Source: Chitinophaga sp. 180180018-3 | GTDB taxonomy: Bacteria > Bacteroidota > Bacteroidia > Chitinophagales > Chitinophagaceae | Reading direction: 5' to 3' | DNA length: 64,000 bases | Assembly: GCF_037893185.1 (NCBI RefSeq) | Contig: NZ_CP140772.1 | Coordinates: forward strand, 1-64,000 | Shown here: positions 17,078 through 25,316 of the stretch, piece by piece | Numbering within the stretch: position 1 is the stretch's first letter | Layout of the letters: each line of letters begins with the position of its first letter | The notes under the pieces: generated by a model | Database searches by the model: none | What the model was told of the DNA's origin: nothing | What the model saw: the letters and a program-made list of their open reading frames with translations, nothing else | Position numbers and translations under genes: made by a program

Positions 17078-17959
17078 ATGAAACTGACCATATCAGGTTA
17101 TTCTACCGCTTTATTTGCTACCTGGTACCTGCTGGAAGAGCTGGGCGTTTTAATGGATGCAGGCGATGGGCTAACGGCGGCGTTACTGCAGAAGAGCAGG
17201 AAGATTAACCATGTGTTTATATCGCATGCCGATAGAGATCATCTTACCGGATTGTTACAACTGAACCAGCTGAATGCTCGGGTGGGGTTTCCCGTTATTT
17301 ACTATCCACGCGACAGTAAGTCATTTCCGGCAATGGAATCATTCTCTAAAAAATTTGATCCTCATGTTGCCGGTACCCAATGGCGGGGCGTAGTTCCGGG
17401 TGAGGAAATATGGATAAAAGACGATGTGGTGGTAATACCTGTGCGCAACGAGCATGTAGATGCTGCACCCGATGTTATCAGAAGCCTGAGTTATCAGGTG
17501 ATGAGGGTGAAGCAGAAAGTGAAGCCTGAGTTGGCGGTATTGCCGCCGGAAGAGATCAGGCGTATTATCATGGAGAGGGGTAAAGAAAGTACAACAATGG
17601 AGGTGAGAGAAAGTCTGGTGGGCTATTCCGGAGATACGCCGGTGGCGGATCCGGAGCGATGGGATGGAACAAATATCCTGATCCATGAGGCTACTTTCCT
17701 CGATAAAGAGGAAGACATAAAAGTTGTTCCGTACAAAAACAAGCATAGCAGACTGGAAGAGGTGTTGGAGATGGTGAGCCGGATACGTGTTAATAAACTG
17801 ATCCTGGGGCATTTTTCTTCCAGGTATACTCCGGAGCAGATTGATGCAAGGATCAGGGAGCTTTACCACAAGTATGCGTTGAAAATACCGGTATACCGGA
17901 TTTTGCCTGGAGTAACGGTGAGGGATATACTGAGTGGAGAGGTGGTTGCCGGGCGATGA
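17078..17959 (+). CDS. MBL-fold metallo-hydrolase, RNase Z-like
   Basis: 293 residues. The metallo-beta-lactamase signature is FISHADRDHLTG (50-55), in which the second histidine of the usual HxHxDH is aspartate. Later segments match RNase Z: GYSGDTP, ILIHEATFLD and LILGHFSSRYTPEQID. RNase Z trims tRNA 3' ends, which is relevant because the tRNAs here lack encoded CCA. However, the altered motif and the divergent middle make this a paralogue rather than the housekeeping enzyme. The ATG follows a GGAG. A TATCTTTA -7-like element ends 4 bp before it. Confidence 0.85.
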   Translation: MKLTISGYSTALFATWYLLEELGVLMDAGDGLTAALLQKSRKINHVFISHADRDHLTGLLQLNQLNARVGFPVIYYPRDSKSFPAMESFSKKFDPHVAGTQWRGVVPGEEIWIKDDVVVIPVRNEHVDAAPDVIRSLSYQVMRVKQKVKPELAVLPPEEIRRIIMERGKESTTMEVRESLVGYSGDTPVADPERWDGTNILIHEATFLDKEEDIKVVPYKNKHSRLEEVLEMVSRIRVNKLILGHFSSRYTPEQIDARIRELYHKYALKIPVYRILPGVTVRDILSGEVVAGR

Positions 17960-18038
17960 GAGGGATCGCCCGGCCGTGTTACAGGTTATAAAATGTGGGG
18001 GCTGTTTTTTAGTCTGATTATACCATTATAACCAAATA

Positions 18039-20342
18039 TCAGACTACATTTCCAGCCATGTCCTTCCAGGAGCTCCCCCAGTAGATTATTTTTTTCTGAA
18101 GTGTAGTATCAAGGTACTCCAGCCCAACAGGTTGCCCGGTGGGCCTTTCTGCAGTTGTACCGCTAACCGGACTGACGATTAGATTGGCGCTACCAATTTT
18201 ATTGCAGATGCGCATTGGTGGCTGATCATTCCGATTGGTGATATTGTTATCTGTAATGAAATTCAGGCCGATGAAGACCGAGAAATCAGGAAATTCTATT
18301 GCATTGAAGGTAAGATCGGAGAAGAACGTGTTTCTGACAATATGGCTATGATCCAGCTTTAATGAGGATGATGAAGGATCATACCCATAGATACCCAGGC
18401 CGTTACCTTCAAAAACATTGTGCGAAATATCAGACCTCACCACAATTGCATTTATGAGCAACAGTCTGCTCCTGAACAGGTTTTCAACGATGTGCGCATA
18501 GTTGACAGTGCCCATTACCGTTACACTGGCCAGGAACGTATTGCCTTTGACATACGATTCCTGCAACATATCCCTCAATATCACTTCTCCTGTAAAAATA
18601 TTATCTGTCAGGGTACAGCCTAAATTGGTGGCACTTTGCAGATTTATCTTGCCCAATGCTGTATTGCCTGCAACGGATACCCTGCTGCCCTGAGTAGCAG
18701 TAGGCGCCCAGTTCCATAATATTCCGGTATTGGGCGCATTATTTTGGGAGACGAAGGCATTTATGGTACCATTGATAAGGTAGATATTTCCGGAATTCAG
18801 AATATTGTTACCGGAAATGACCAGTTTGAAATCACTGTTCCCGTATTCCCCCCTTTGGTTGAAAAAATCGCCGGAGCAAATTACCTTCGGGTTATTGGTG
18901 ATGTTAATCTGTTTGGGAAGTTTAAAAAAATTGCTTCCGGTAAATACTTCCTCATTATATCCCATAACAAATTCGTTGCAGACAACATCATTCCCGGTTA
19001 CATTCAGATATTCACAGGGTCGGGTGGCATTTTTGGTGCCTATAAAAACGAAATTGCTTAAAGGTGCATGGTGCTTGTTGTTTTCAATGTTAACTATAGC
19101 ATCATCGTTCTCCGTCAGAATATTGATAGTGGCGGTTGTATCATTTGCATTGTCTGCGGCAATGTACGTATTCATAGAATATTCAAAGCAAGGTTTCTCC
19201 GTATTAAACCTGCCTACTGCAAAGCGACATAATTGGAATTGCCCATCGCCGACAGCCCTTCTTCTGAAGGAGAATCTATTGCCTGTTACCCGGGCAGCCT
19301 GATGATTTTCTATCCAGATAAATCCTGGAGGGTTTGCTCCCCTTATATGATCAGAATCGGCGATGAAGATGTTATTGAGGATAACAATTCTACTTGCTTC
19401 TAATTGAGTGCCACTTGAGTGATCAGCCCCGACAGACAGGCCGCTGATATTCTCAAAAACATTTCCCGAAACATACATATTATTGCCCAGAATGGACAAG
19501 GCCTGTCCGAATTGCCATGCATAGGCAGTGCCAGGAAATGATTGCGGAGTATCTATCCCGTCCTTAACAACAATAAAATTATCGGGTAACAATGCAATAT
19601 TGAAAAACTTGTTGTTTTCTACGTTAAGTGTTTCATGTCCCCATGTTTGTACGCAGCTATCTACATAGCAATTGTCGTGTATATAATTACCGGAAAAATT
19701 AATAAACCCATCGGTAAACGAGAAGATAGAATATCCATAAACAGTTGTGATTTCGCAGCGATGAATATCAATACTACCACATTGCCTGAATGAGAAAATA
19801 TTGTCGGCAAAGCCTTCTACACGAAATTGGGGAATGTTGCCCATTTTCCCGTTGTCATTGAACCTGAGTACATCAGGTAAACTATTTCTGACATTCACCT
19901 GCAATGTTACCGCCGGGCAGCTTTGAAACTTTATGAGATCTCCGCTGGAAAAGCGCTTGTTCAGATATGCCAGGGGGGAAGAGCTGATACTGAGACGTTT
20001 ACTATTGATGTTGAGCTGGCTGGTGATTTTGTAATCTCCCGGATCGATATAAATATCATCAGAAAATGTCAAACAATTTCTGATAGCGGTAGTATCATCT
20101 GTATTACCATCTCCTATGGCACCAAACCATTTTACATGAACAGGGCCATCGTAAATTCTTCTCCAGCGCCCTGGTGCAGTACCTGCCTGTATGATGGTGC
20201 CGCCGTTGTCAGGCAACTGACTCTGATCATCCCAGTAAAAATCACCACCCCCGCCATCCCCCGGGGTGTAATATCCTGCTGCATTACGTAGTTCTAAAGG
20301 CGTACCGGTACTCGCCCTCAACGAAAGAATTGTTGTTATCAT
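18039..20342 (-). CDS. Large parallel beta-helix (pectate lyase-like) protein with phage-tail-like C-terminus
   Basis: 767 residues. The N-terminal ~110 residues resemble the start of pectate-lyase-3/tailspike proteins: GGGGDFYWDD, GRWRRIYDGPVHVKWFGAIGDGNTDDTTAIRNCL. Then come many short repeats with N-x-F and GN-x-F turns, characteristic of a right-handed beta-helix. The last ~45 residues (GTTAERPTGQPVGLEYLDTT, IIYWGSSWKDMAG) match the end module common in phage tail and particle proteins. There is no signal peptide. No catalytic residues can be assigned with confidence, and no other phage or injection-system gene is nearby. It could be an orphan tailspike-like adhesin or depolymerase, or a cell-surface protein exported by an unknown route. 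Confidence 0.8.
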   Translation of the reverse strand: MITTILSLRASTGTPLELRNAAGYYTPGDGGGGDFYWDDQSQLPDNGGTIIQAGTAPGRWRRIYDGPVHVKWFGAIGDGNTDDTTAIRNCLTFSDDIYIDPGDYKITSQLNINSKRLSISSSPLAYLNKRFSSGDLIKFQSCPAVTLQVNVRNSLPDVLRFNDNGKMGNIPQFRVEGFADNIFSFRQCGSIDIHRCEITTVYGYSIFSFTDGFINFSGNYIHDNCYVDSCVQTWGHETLNVENNKFFNIALLPDNFIVVKDGIDTPQSFPGTAYAWQFGQALSILGNNMYVSGNVFENISGLSVGADHSSGTQLEASRIVILNNIFIADSDHIRGANPPGFIWIENHQAARVTGNRFSFRRRAVGDGQFQLCRFAVGRFNTEKPCFEYSMNTYIAADNANDTTATINILTENDDAIVNIENNKHHAPLSNFVFIGTKNATRPCEYLNVTGNDVVCNEFVMGYNEEVFTGSNFFKLPKQINITNNPKVICSGDFFNQRGEYGNSDFKLVISGNNILNSGNIYLINGTINAFVSQNNAPNTGILWNWAPTATQGSRVSVAGNTALGKINLQSATNLGCTLTDNIFTGEVILRDMLQESYVKGNTFLASVTVMGTVNYAHIVENLFRSRLLLINAIVVRSDISHNVFEGNGLGIYGYDPSSSSLKLDHSHIVRNTFFSDLTFNAIEFPDFSVFIGLNFITDNNITNRNDQPPMRICNKIGSANLIVSPVSGTTAERPTGQPVGLEYLDTTLQKKIIYWGSSWKDMAGNVV

Positions 20343-20450
20343 GGCTTTGAGGTTTTGTGAGATATGAATTTATCCGTGCACTACGAAATGTATTTGCGTA
20401 ACCCAAATGGATACACACCATCCCCGAAGAACACATACCCCGCTAACCCC

Positions 20451-20813
20451 TTAAATCACCTCCTTCAAAGCCCTGTAATTACTCCCCCATTTTTCCAATT
20501 GTGCAAGAATAGGAATCATACTCATCCCCATCTCCGAAAGACTATAAACCACCACTTTCCCTTTCACCCCCGGCTGTTTCTGCCGGATAATCAGACCGTC
20601 TTTCTCAAGCTCCTGCAAATGCTTTATCAGCATCCGCTCTGTACTATCAGGAATACTATCACGCAGATCCATATACCGTAAGGCTCCCTGCTGCAGATAC
20701 CAGAGTATAGTAGGCTTCCACCGGCCGCTTACCAGGGATATACTCAACGCCATACTGCAGTTTTGCCGGAGATGCTGTTCGTTATGGAAATTGGTAGAGG
20801 ATTCTTTTCTCAT
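20451..20813 (-). CDS. HxlR-family winged-helix regulator
   Basis: 120 residues. The HxlR domain is recognised by ALSLVSGRW-type sequence (here SISLVSGRWKPTILWYL), LRYMDLRDSIPDSTERMLIKHLQELEKDGLI and VVVYSLSEMG. These are small redox- or ligand-responsive DNA-binding proteins. The frame extends 14 codons further into the upstream hairpin, so the ATG outside it was chosen. Target genes are not evident; the PI-PLC-like gene lies 56 bp upstream on the same strand. Confidence 0.9.
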   Translation of the reverse strand: MRKESSTNFHNEQHLRQNCSMALSISLVSGRWKPTILWYLQQGALRYMDLRDSIPDSTERMLIKHLQELEKDGLIIRQKQPGVKGKVVVYSLSEMGMSMIPILAQLEKWGSNYRALKEVI

Positions 20814-20830
20814 GAAACGAACATACAAAC

Positions 20831-20868
20831 TTTTTAGCAGCTGGTGGACAACCACCAGCTGCTAAAAA
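20831..20868 (-). terminator. Strong hairpin between PI-PLC-like and HxlR genes
   Basis: A perfect 17-bp inverted repeat (20831-20847 with 20852-20868) with a 4-nt loop starts directly after the PI-PLC-like stop codon on the minus strand. The stem ends in A/T tracts on both sides, so it can act as a terminator in either direction. It also sits 18 bp before the HxlR start. Confidence 0.7.
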
Positions 20869-20869
20869 A

Positions 20870-21835
20870 CTAAAAATTGGTATTTATAATCAGTGTATTT
20901 CTGTCGGAGGCAGCAAAATCCATAGGTATAATGCCATATCTTCCATGGGTATTATTGGTGAAATAAGTGTTTATCTGCGGATTGATAGCATTGGATACTG
21001 TAGTAATGCTGGGGATACCAAAGATCAATGATTTGTAACCGCTGGTGAAGTTGACGTAAAGCACAGACTGGTCGCCATTTTTTGCTTCCGTAAGCAGATT
21101 GGTGATGCTGGTCCATTTACCGTTGTTGTCAGGCACTACATATTGATCCTGTACACGCAGGTTGGCATCGCCATTGTTGATAGAAAAGGTCGTATTGTCG
21201 GCCCAGTTGGTAGCGTCTATTCCTTTCGGTGTTGCGGATGCTCCGAATCTTCTTAACAGCACAATCTTTCCTCTTACGCTGCCGAGCGTTGGCACTGTTG
21301 CGCTGAGGTACCATTTCGACGGATTCAGTTGTGAATAGCTGTCGAATGTTTGTTCAAACGACCTGGTGTTGTTGGTAGGATCATATTCTTCCTTCACGCT
21401 CATCACTACTGTTTCAGTAGGATTGGCTGCAAGAAAATCATACACCGCATTTAATACGTCTGTAAAATTCATGTTCTGGTAAATAGAACCATGATGAATG
21501 GCAAACGCATCGCCGATATGCCGGCACCTGATATCGAGGAAACGGGTACCTGCATCCAGCTGCTCCCGGATAGTCAGGTTCTGGCATTTGGCAGTGCCGC
21601 CTATAGGTTCAAACCTCGCACCGCTATCGTGCGTGCCGGGGATGGAAATGTTGTTCAGACTGGTGTTGTCGGCAATAACACCTAACCAGGCGTTGAGAGA
21701 TGTGGCTAACGTTACTCCCGCCTGGGTCTGAGTTTGCAGTTTGGTGTCTGTAATGCCGGAAGGAGTTAGCATATCTTTTTTACAACTAAAAAGAGAACAT
21801 GCCACGAGTGCAAGAAAAAGGGCTTTTGGTTTCAT
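20870..21835 (-). CDS. PI-PLC-like (phosphatidylinositol phosphodiesterase) lipoprotein
   Basis: 321 residues. A lipobox LFSC places the lipidated cysteine at C18. The catalytic X-domain (~48-320) has ISIPGTHDSGA (H69), FLDIRCRH and AIHHG (H114/H115), the two-histidine arrangement of bacterial PI-PLC, followed by ETVVMSVKEEY. These enzymes cleave phosphatidylinositol or GPI anchors by intramolecular transfer, without calcium. Exported and outer-membrane attached, by inference. Single gene followed by a strong hairpin. The true lipid substrate is uncertain. Confidence 0.9.
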   Translation of the reverse strand: MKPKALFLALVACSLFSCKKDMLTPSGITDTKLQTQTQAGVTLATSLNAWLGVIADNTSLNNISIPGTHDSGARFEPIGGTAKCQNLTIREQLDAGTRFLDIRCRHIGDAFAIHHGSIYQNMNFTDVLNAVYDFLAANPTETVVMSVKEEYDPTNNTRSFEQTFDSYSQLNPSKWYLSATVPTLGSVRGKIVLLRRFGASATPKGIDATNWADNTTFSINNGDANLRVQDQYVVPDNNGKWTSITNLLTEAKNGDQSVLYVNFTSGYKSLIFGIPSITTVSNAINPQINTYFTNNTHGRYGIIPMDFAASDRNTLIINTNF

Positions 21836-22114
21836 AGTGTACTTGTTTATAGATTAAAAATACGATAGACTATCCCCCGTGCGATATCGCCGGAAGTCAA
21901 TTAATAATCTCTTAATATCATCGGGTACACGTGCCTGGATACTGGCATACAGCACTTCCTCCGGGAGAAGGAAGATGGCGATTCAGGTTCATCGTTAATC
22001 CGGCATTGCCTTACATCAACGCAGCCTTTGAAAAGTAACAATGGCGGTTACTAATATAGAATAAAATTTTGATCAAACAATAGGGAGGGGTAAAACGTCC
22101 AGTAGAATAACGAT

Positions 22115-23356
22115 TCAGCAGCCGGTGAGCTGATCAATTTTTTTCCGTATGCCCTGTTTTTCTGTTGCTGTTTTAGCGAGCACAAATGCTTTTTCAAGAT
22201 GTGTTATTGCTTTGTGTTTATCTGATGACTGGTATAGCTCGCCCAGTAATAAATGATAGAAATGATTTTGTTCCATCGGTACTTCCAGTGCAGCTGTTAA
22301 GGCAACGGCTGCCCCTTTAACCTTATACAACGCAAATATCCTGTTGAGCGCTACTACCGGCGAGAAATTAATCTGTAGCAGCTGATCGTATAAGAATAGT
22401 ATATCTTCCCATTTACCGGGAACATCATGTTTGATACAATGCCAGTAGGCAATTCTTGCTTCCAGGTGATAAGAGGTGATTTCCTCTCCGGCAGCGGATT
22501 GCTGCAGATAATAGATCCCCTGCCGTATCAGTGCAAGATTCCACAACGATTCATCCTGTTCTTCATACAATACCAGGTGATCATCTGCCGCCTGGCGTGC
22601 ATTGAACCGCGATGCGTGAAAACACATGAGCGCCATCAGTGCATTGGTCTTGGGTAGGTTGGTGCGCTCGCTTCCGGTAAGCAGCAATCCGAGGCGCATA
22701 GCTTCTTCACACAGCTCGTGCCGGAGGATCTTATGCTGTGTCTGTGAGTAATATCCTTCGCTGAACAGCAGATAGATAACATGCAATACGTTATCCAATC
22801 GTTTACTGACCTCATTGCCTGAAGGCATTTCCATCTTCACCTGTTCTGTTCTCAGTTTTTCTTTTGCGCGAAACAAACGCTTGTTAATAGTTTCTTTATT
22901 GGAAAGAAACGCCTCTGCTATTTCATCGATCCCGAAACCGCAGAGGATACGCAGTGCCAGCCCTATCTGTGCTTCACTGGCAATAGCAGGGTTACAAACT
23001 GCAAACAGCATTTGCAGCTGGCTGTCCTGGATATTTTCAGGAGAGAAGATCATTTCTTCATTTTCTTCCTGCGTTTCCTGCATGGCGGCCAGACCCGGCT
23101 TTACTTTACGGTCAAAGATTTTGCTACGCCTGAAGAGATACAGGATTTTCTGCTTGGCTACCGCATAAAGCCAGGCAGTAGGATTCGCCGGAACACCTTT
23201 GACTCCCCAGGTTTCCGACGCCAGCAGAAAAGTTTCGCTGACGATGTCTTCTGCATTTTCAATATGTTCCAGCCCGAAAAGTTTGCTGATGACAGCTACC
23301 ATTTTCGAGAACTCCTGTTTAAATAACTCTTTTAATGAATCCTGTTCCTCTTCCAT
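22115..23356 (-). CDS. ECF sigma factor, ECF42-like (long C-terminal extension)
   Basis: 413 residues. Sigma region 2 is at ~10-80 (ENAEDIVSETFLLASETWG, PTAWLYAVAKQKILYLFRR) and region 4 at ~125-175 (IASEAQIGLALRILCGFGIDEIAEAFLSNKETINKRLFRAKEKL). A helical, TPR-like C-terminal domain of over 200 residues follows (EEAMRLGLLLTG, HASRFNARQAADDHLVLYEEQDESLWN). This architecture is that of ECF42-type factors, which lack an anti-sigma factor and are encoded next to DGPF/YciI proteins, exactly as here (55-bp gap). The C-terminal extension is thought to control activity. Likely co-transcribed with the YciI and carboxymuconolactone decarboxylase genes upstream. Confidence 0.93.
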   Translation of the reverse strand: MEEEQDSLKELFKQEFSKMVAVISKLFGLEHIENAEDIVSETFLLASETWGVKGVPANPTAWLYAVAKQKILYLFRRSKIFDRKVKPGLAAMQETQEENEEMIFSPENIQDSQLQMLFAVCNPAIASEAQIGLALRILCGFGIDEIAEAFLSNKETINKRLFRAKEKLRTEQVKMEMPSGNEVSKRLDNVLHVIYLLFSEGYYSQTQHKILRHELCEEAMRLGLLLTGSERTNLPKTNALMALMCFHASRFNARQAADDHLVLYEEQDESLWNLALIRQGIYYLQQSAAGEEITSYHLEARIAYWHCIKHDVPGKWEDILFLYDQLLQINFSPVVALNRIFALYKVKGAAVALTAALEVPMEQNHFYHLLLGELYQSSDKHKAITHLEKAFVLAKTATEKQGIRKKIDQLTGC

Positions 23357-23411
23357 ATCTGATGATGAAACCCACTTCCCGGAGAAAGTGGGTCTTAATT
23401 TGTTGTTATAA

Positions 23412-23750
23412 TTACCCCATAACAGGCCTGATTTCTACGCTGCCGCCCTTATCCAGTACGGGGCACCCATGAGCCAGGGTGGTGGCTTCCTCCAGGTTCT
23501 CTGCTTTCACAATGACGAAGCTTCCCAAACGTTCACGGATCTCTACAAATGGACCATCGGTAATGACGCCGCCTGCCCTGAGTACCTTACCCTCCTGTGC
23601 CAGACGTACTCCATGCTCTTCAAGTCTTCCCTGGCCTACCAGGTTACCTATCCAATCCTGCCATTTCCTGGTAAGCGCCTGAAATTCAGCAGGGGAATAA
23701 TTGCTGTAATCGTAATCCGGCTGGCGGAATAATAATGCGAAATCCTTCAT
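23412..23750 (-). CDS. YciI-family DGPF protein
   Basis: 112 residues, a dimeric ferredoxin-like fold. The signature DGPF occurs in GVITDGPFVEIRERLGSFVIVKA, preceded by FALLFRQPDYDY. Members linked to ECF42 sigma factors are the usual neighbours and targets of that factor; a catalytic role is unproven. Immediately upstream of the sigma gene and 45 bp after the carboxymuconolactone decarboxylase gene. Confidence 0.92.
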   Translation of the reverse strand: MKDFALLFRQPDYDYSNYSPAEFQALTRKWQDWIGNLVGQGRLEEHGVRLAQEGKVLRAGGVITDGPFVEIRERLGSFVIVKAENLEEATTLAHGCPVLDKGGSVEIRPVMG

Positions 23751-23795
23751 TTTATCTCTTTTTCTGGTAACTGAATGAATAAAAAATACAGCGCT

Positions 23796-24266
23796 CTACG
23801 CATTGGCAAACTGGCCTGGCTGATAATTCCCTGCTTTTGTTTTAAACGCAATATTAAGCCTGTTATAGTTGTTAATGGCAATCACTGAGAACGTAAGATC
23901 AAGCAGTTCCTCTTCTGAAAATTGTTGCCGCGCCTGTTCATATACATCATCAGGCACCTGCTGATTGCTGAGCCTTGTAACAGCTTCTGCCCATGCCAGC
24001 GCAGCCCGTTCGCGATCAGTGTAGCAAGGTGACTCTCTCCAGGCATTTAGCATATAAAGACGTTGTTCTGTTTCTCCCTCATGGCGAAGATCTTTTGCAT
24101 GCATATCCAGACAAAAAGCACAACCATTGATCTGTGATACACGAAAATGAATCAGATGCTGCAAAGGCCTTTCAATAGAGCATGAATTGATATACATTCC
24201 CAGGCTGTTTAATGCTTTTAATCCTTTGGCACCTTTTTCAAGAAAATTAATTCTCTGTTCCATCAT
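23796..24266 (-). CDS. Carboxymuconolactone decarboxylase/AhpD-like protein
   Basis: 156 residues. The CxxC redox motif lies in INGCAFCLDMHAKDLRHEGE, typical of AhpD-like peroxidase-reductase members; the following histidine is kept. Helical throughout. First gene of a probable operon with a YciI protein and an ECF42-like sigma factor, suggesting an oxidative-stress-linked set. Two adjacent ATG codons are possible starts. An 8+8-bp inverted repeat lies 15 bp upstream and may be an operator. Confidence 0.9.
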   Translation of the reverse strand: MMEQRINFLEKGAKGLKALNSLGMYINSCSIERPLQHLIHFRVSQINGCAFCLDMHAKDLRHEGETEQRLYMLNAWRESPCYTDRERAALAWAEAVTRLSNQQVPDDVYEQARQQFSEEELLDLTFSVIAINNYNRLNIAFKTKAGNYQPGQFANA

Positions 24267-24281
24267 TATAAGTTTTAAGTG

Positions 24282-24305
24282 TGTTATGTTTCGGTTTACA
24301 TAACA
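24282..24305 (-). promoter_or_regulatory. Inverted repeat upstream of the carboxymuconolactone decarboxylase gene
   Basis: TGTTATGT at 24282-24289 and ACATAACA at 24298-24305 are perfect inverted repeats spaced by 8 bp, ending 15 bp before the start codon. The geometry fits a dimeric regulator site. No regulator is assigned. Confidence 0.4.
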
Positions 24306-24376
24306 ATAATGACTGAACAGACAGGAATTGGACATCCTCCCGGAAATTTTTTTAAATTATTTCAATTGATTGATAA

Positions 24377-24703
24377 TCAGCGTTTTTTAGCCTTTTCATC
24401 CAGTAGTTGAGAGAGCTTTCTCATCTTATGAGTCCAGAACCGGTCGAAATGATCTATCCATTCCTGCAGATCATGGAACCCCTGTTGGTTTAATATGCAG
24501 TAACGCTCCCGGCCTATGTCCTCAATGGAGATGAAACCAGCGGATTGTAATATCTTAATATGTTTGGAAACTGCAGGCCGGCTCATGTCAAAATTCACTG
24601 CCAGTTCATTGATAGTAAGACTGTTGCTGGAAAGCAACATTAATATCTGCCGCCTGCTCGGGTCTCCTATGGCCTGAAACGGATCTGTTACGGATGTTTT
24701 CAT
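24377..24703 (-). CDS. ArsR-family winged-helix repressor
   Basis: 108 residues with the ArsR core: IGDPSRRQILMLLSSNSLTINELAVNFDMSRPAVSKHIKILQSAGFI, then ERYCILN. No metal-binding CxxC or C-x-C motif is visible, so metal sensing is unlikely. Paired with an SRPBCC protein gene, whose stop codon overlaps this start as ATGA. Together they form a common repressor/AHSA1-type partner operon. It most likely binds the two palindromes in the promoter and represses its own operon. Confidence 0.93.
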   Translation of the reverse strand: MKTSVTDPFQAIGDPSRRQILMLLSSNSLTINELAVNFDMSRPAVSKHIKILQSAGFISIEDIGRERYCILNQQGFHDLQEWIDHFDRFWTHKMRKLSQLLDEKAKKR

Positions 24704-25161
24704 CAGTGGCTTGTTTGAGGGCCCATAGCCGCATTGTTCAGTAAAGTGGTAAACCTCTTTCTTATTTTACTTCTCCAGCCTTCATTCATGAAAATGTAAG
24801 GGAGATAATTCCTCAGTCCTTTGAAGCCTTTGTGCTCAAGTATAAGCGTGGTGCCATTGGCACTGGGAGTGAGCGTCCAGGTAACCACAGAATCCAGCGT
24901 AATTTTCCCGTTACCAGGCCCGCCCCGCCACGAATATGAAAGGCGTTGCATAGGCAATACCTCCAATACTTCGCAGTAGATATGCCCGTCGAACCCCATC
25001 TTTATTTTAGGCCTGGTGTGGAACTGGAATTTATGGCCTACTACCGGTTGAAAATTGTTTTCCATCAGCCACTCCTGTATCAGCTCCTGCCGGGTCAGAA
25101 ACTCCCAGACCGTGGCGGCATCGTGGGAAAGCTCCCAGGTTTGTTTGATATCTTTCTGCAT
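24703..25161 (-). CDS. SRPBCC (AHSA1-like) domain protein
   Basis: 152 residues of the Bet v 1-like fold: an N-terminal strand IKQTWELSHDAATVWEFLTRQELIQEWLM, LSYSWRGG, VVTWTLTP and a final amphipathic helix. AHSA1-like bacterial members have a hydrophobic cavity with unknown ligands. It is the first gene of an operon with an ArsR repressor. Codons further upstream lie inside the operator region, so the ATG after it is the start; the leader is very short. Confidence 0.9.
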   Translation of the reverse strand: MQKDIKQTWELSHDAATVWEFLTRQELIQEWLMENNFQPVVGHKFQFHTRPKIKMGFDGHIYCEVLEVLPMQRLSYSWRGGPGNGKITLDSVVTWTLTPSANGTTLILEHKGFKGLRNYLPYIFMNEGWRSKIRKRFTTLLNNAAMGPQTSH

Positions 25162-25166
25162 AATGA

Positions 25167-25182
25167 GTAACTTAAAAGTTAC
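25167..25182 (-). promoter_or_regulatory. Operator palindrome 1 of the SRPBCC-arsR operon
   Basis: GTAACTTAAAAGTTAC is a perfect 16-bp palindrome, just downstream of the -7 element and over the expected transcription start. It repeats at 25193, 26 bp away. It is the likely ArsR binding site. Confidence 0.7.
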
Positions 25183-25183
25183 A

Positions 25184-25213
25184 CAAATATATGTAACTTT
25201 TAGGTTACGCAAA
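25184..25213 (-). promoter_or_regulatory. Promoter of the SRPBCC-arsR operon
   Basis: On the minus strand TTTG (25213-25210), an 18-bp spacer and TATATTTG (25191-25184) match the Bacteroidetes promoter. Its spacer holds one operator and its start region the other. Repressor bound there would block polymerase. Confidence 0.65.
25193..25208 (-). promoter_or_regulatory. Operator palindrome 2 of the SRPBCC-arsR operon
   Basis: GTAACTTTTAGGTTAC, near-identical to operator 1, with both arms conserved apart from one base, lies in the spacer between the -33 and -7 elements. The 26-bp centre-to-centre spacing is about 2.5 helical turns, so bound dimers would sit on opposite faces of the DNA. Confidence 0.65.
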
Positions 25214-25260
25214 ATTATTTTTTATTGTTGAAATAAACCGGACCCCGCCGTATGTATTCC

Positions 25261-25300
25261 ATTAAAATAAAACTCCCCCGCAGCCGGGCCACGGGGGAGT
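25261..25300 (-). terminator. Terminator of the TonB-receptor operon
   Basis: On the minus strand a 9-bp GC-rich stem (25300-25292 with 25280-25272) and an 11-nt loop are followed by TTTTATTTTAAT, 16 bp after the last lipoprotein gene. This is a good intrinsic terminator separating that operon from the SRPBCC-arsR promoter. Confidence 0.85.
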
Positions 25301-25316
25301 GTACAGGTTTATTATG

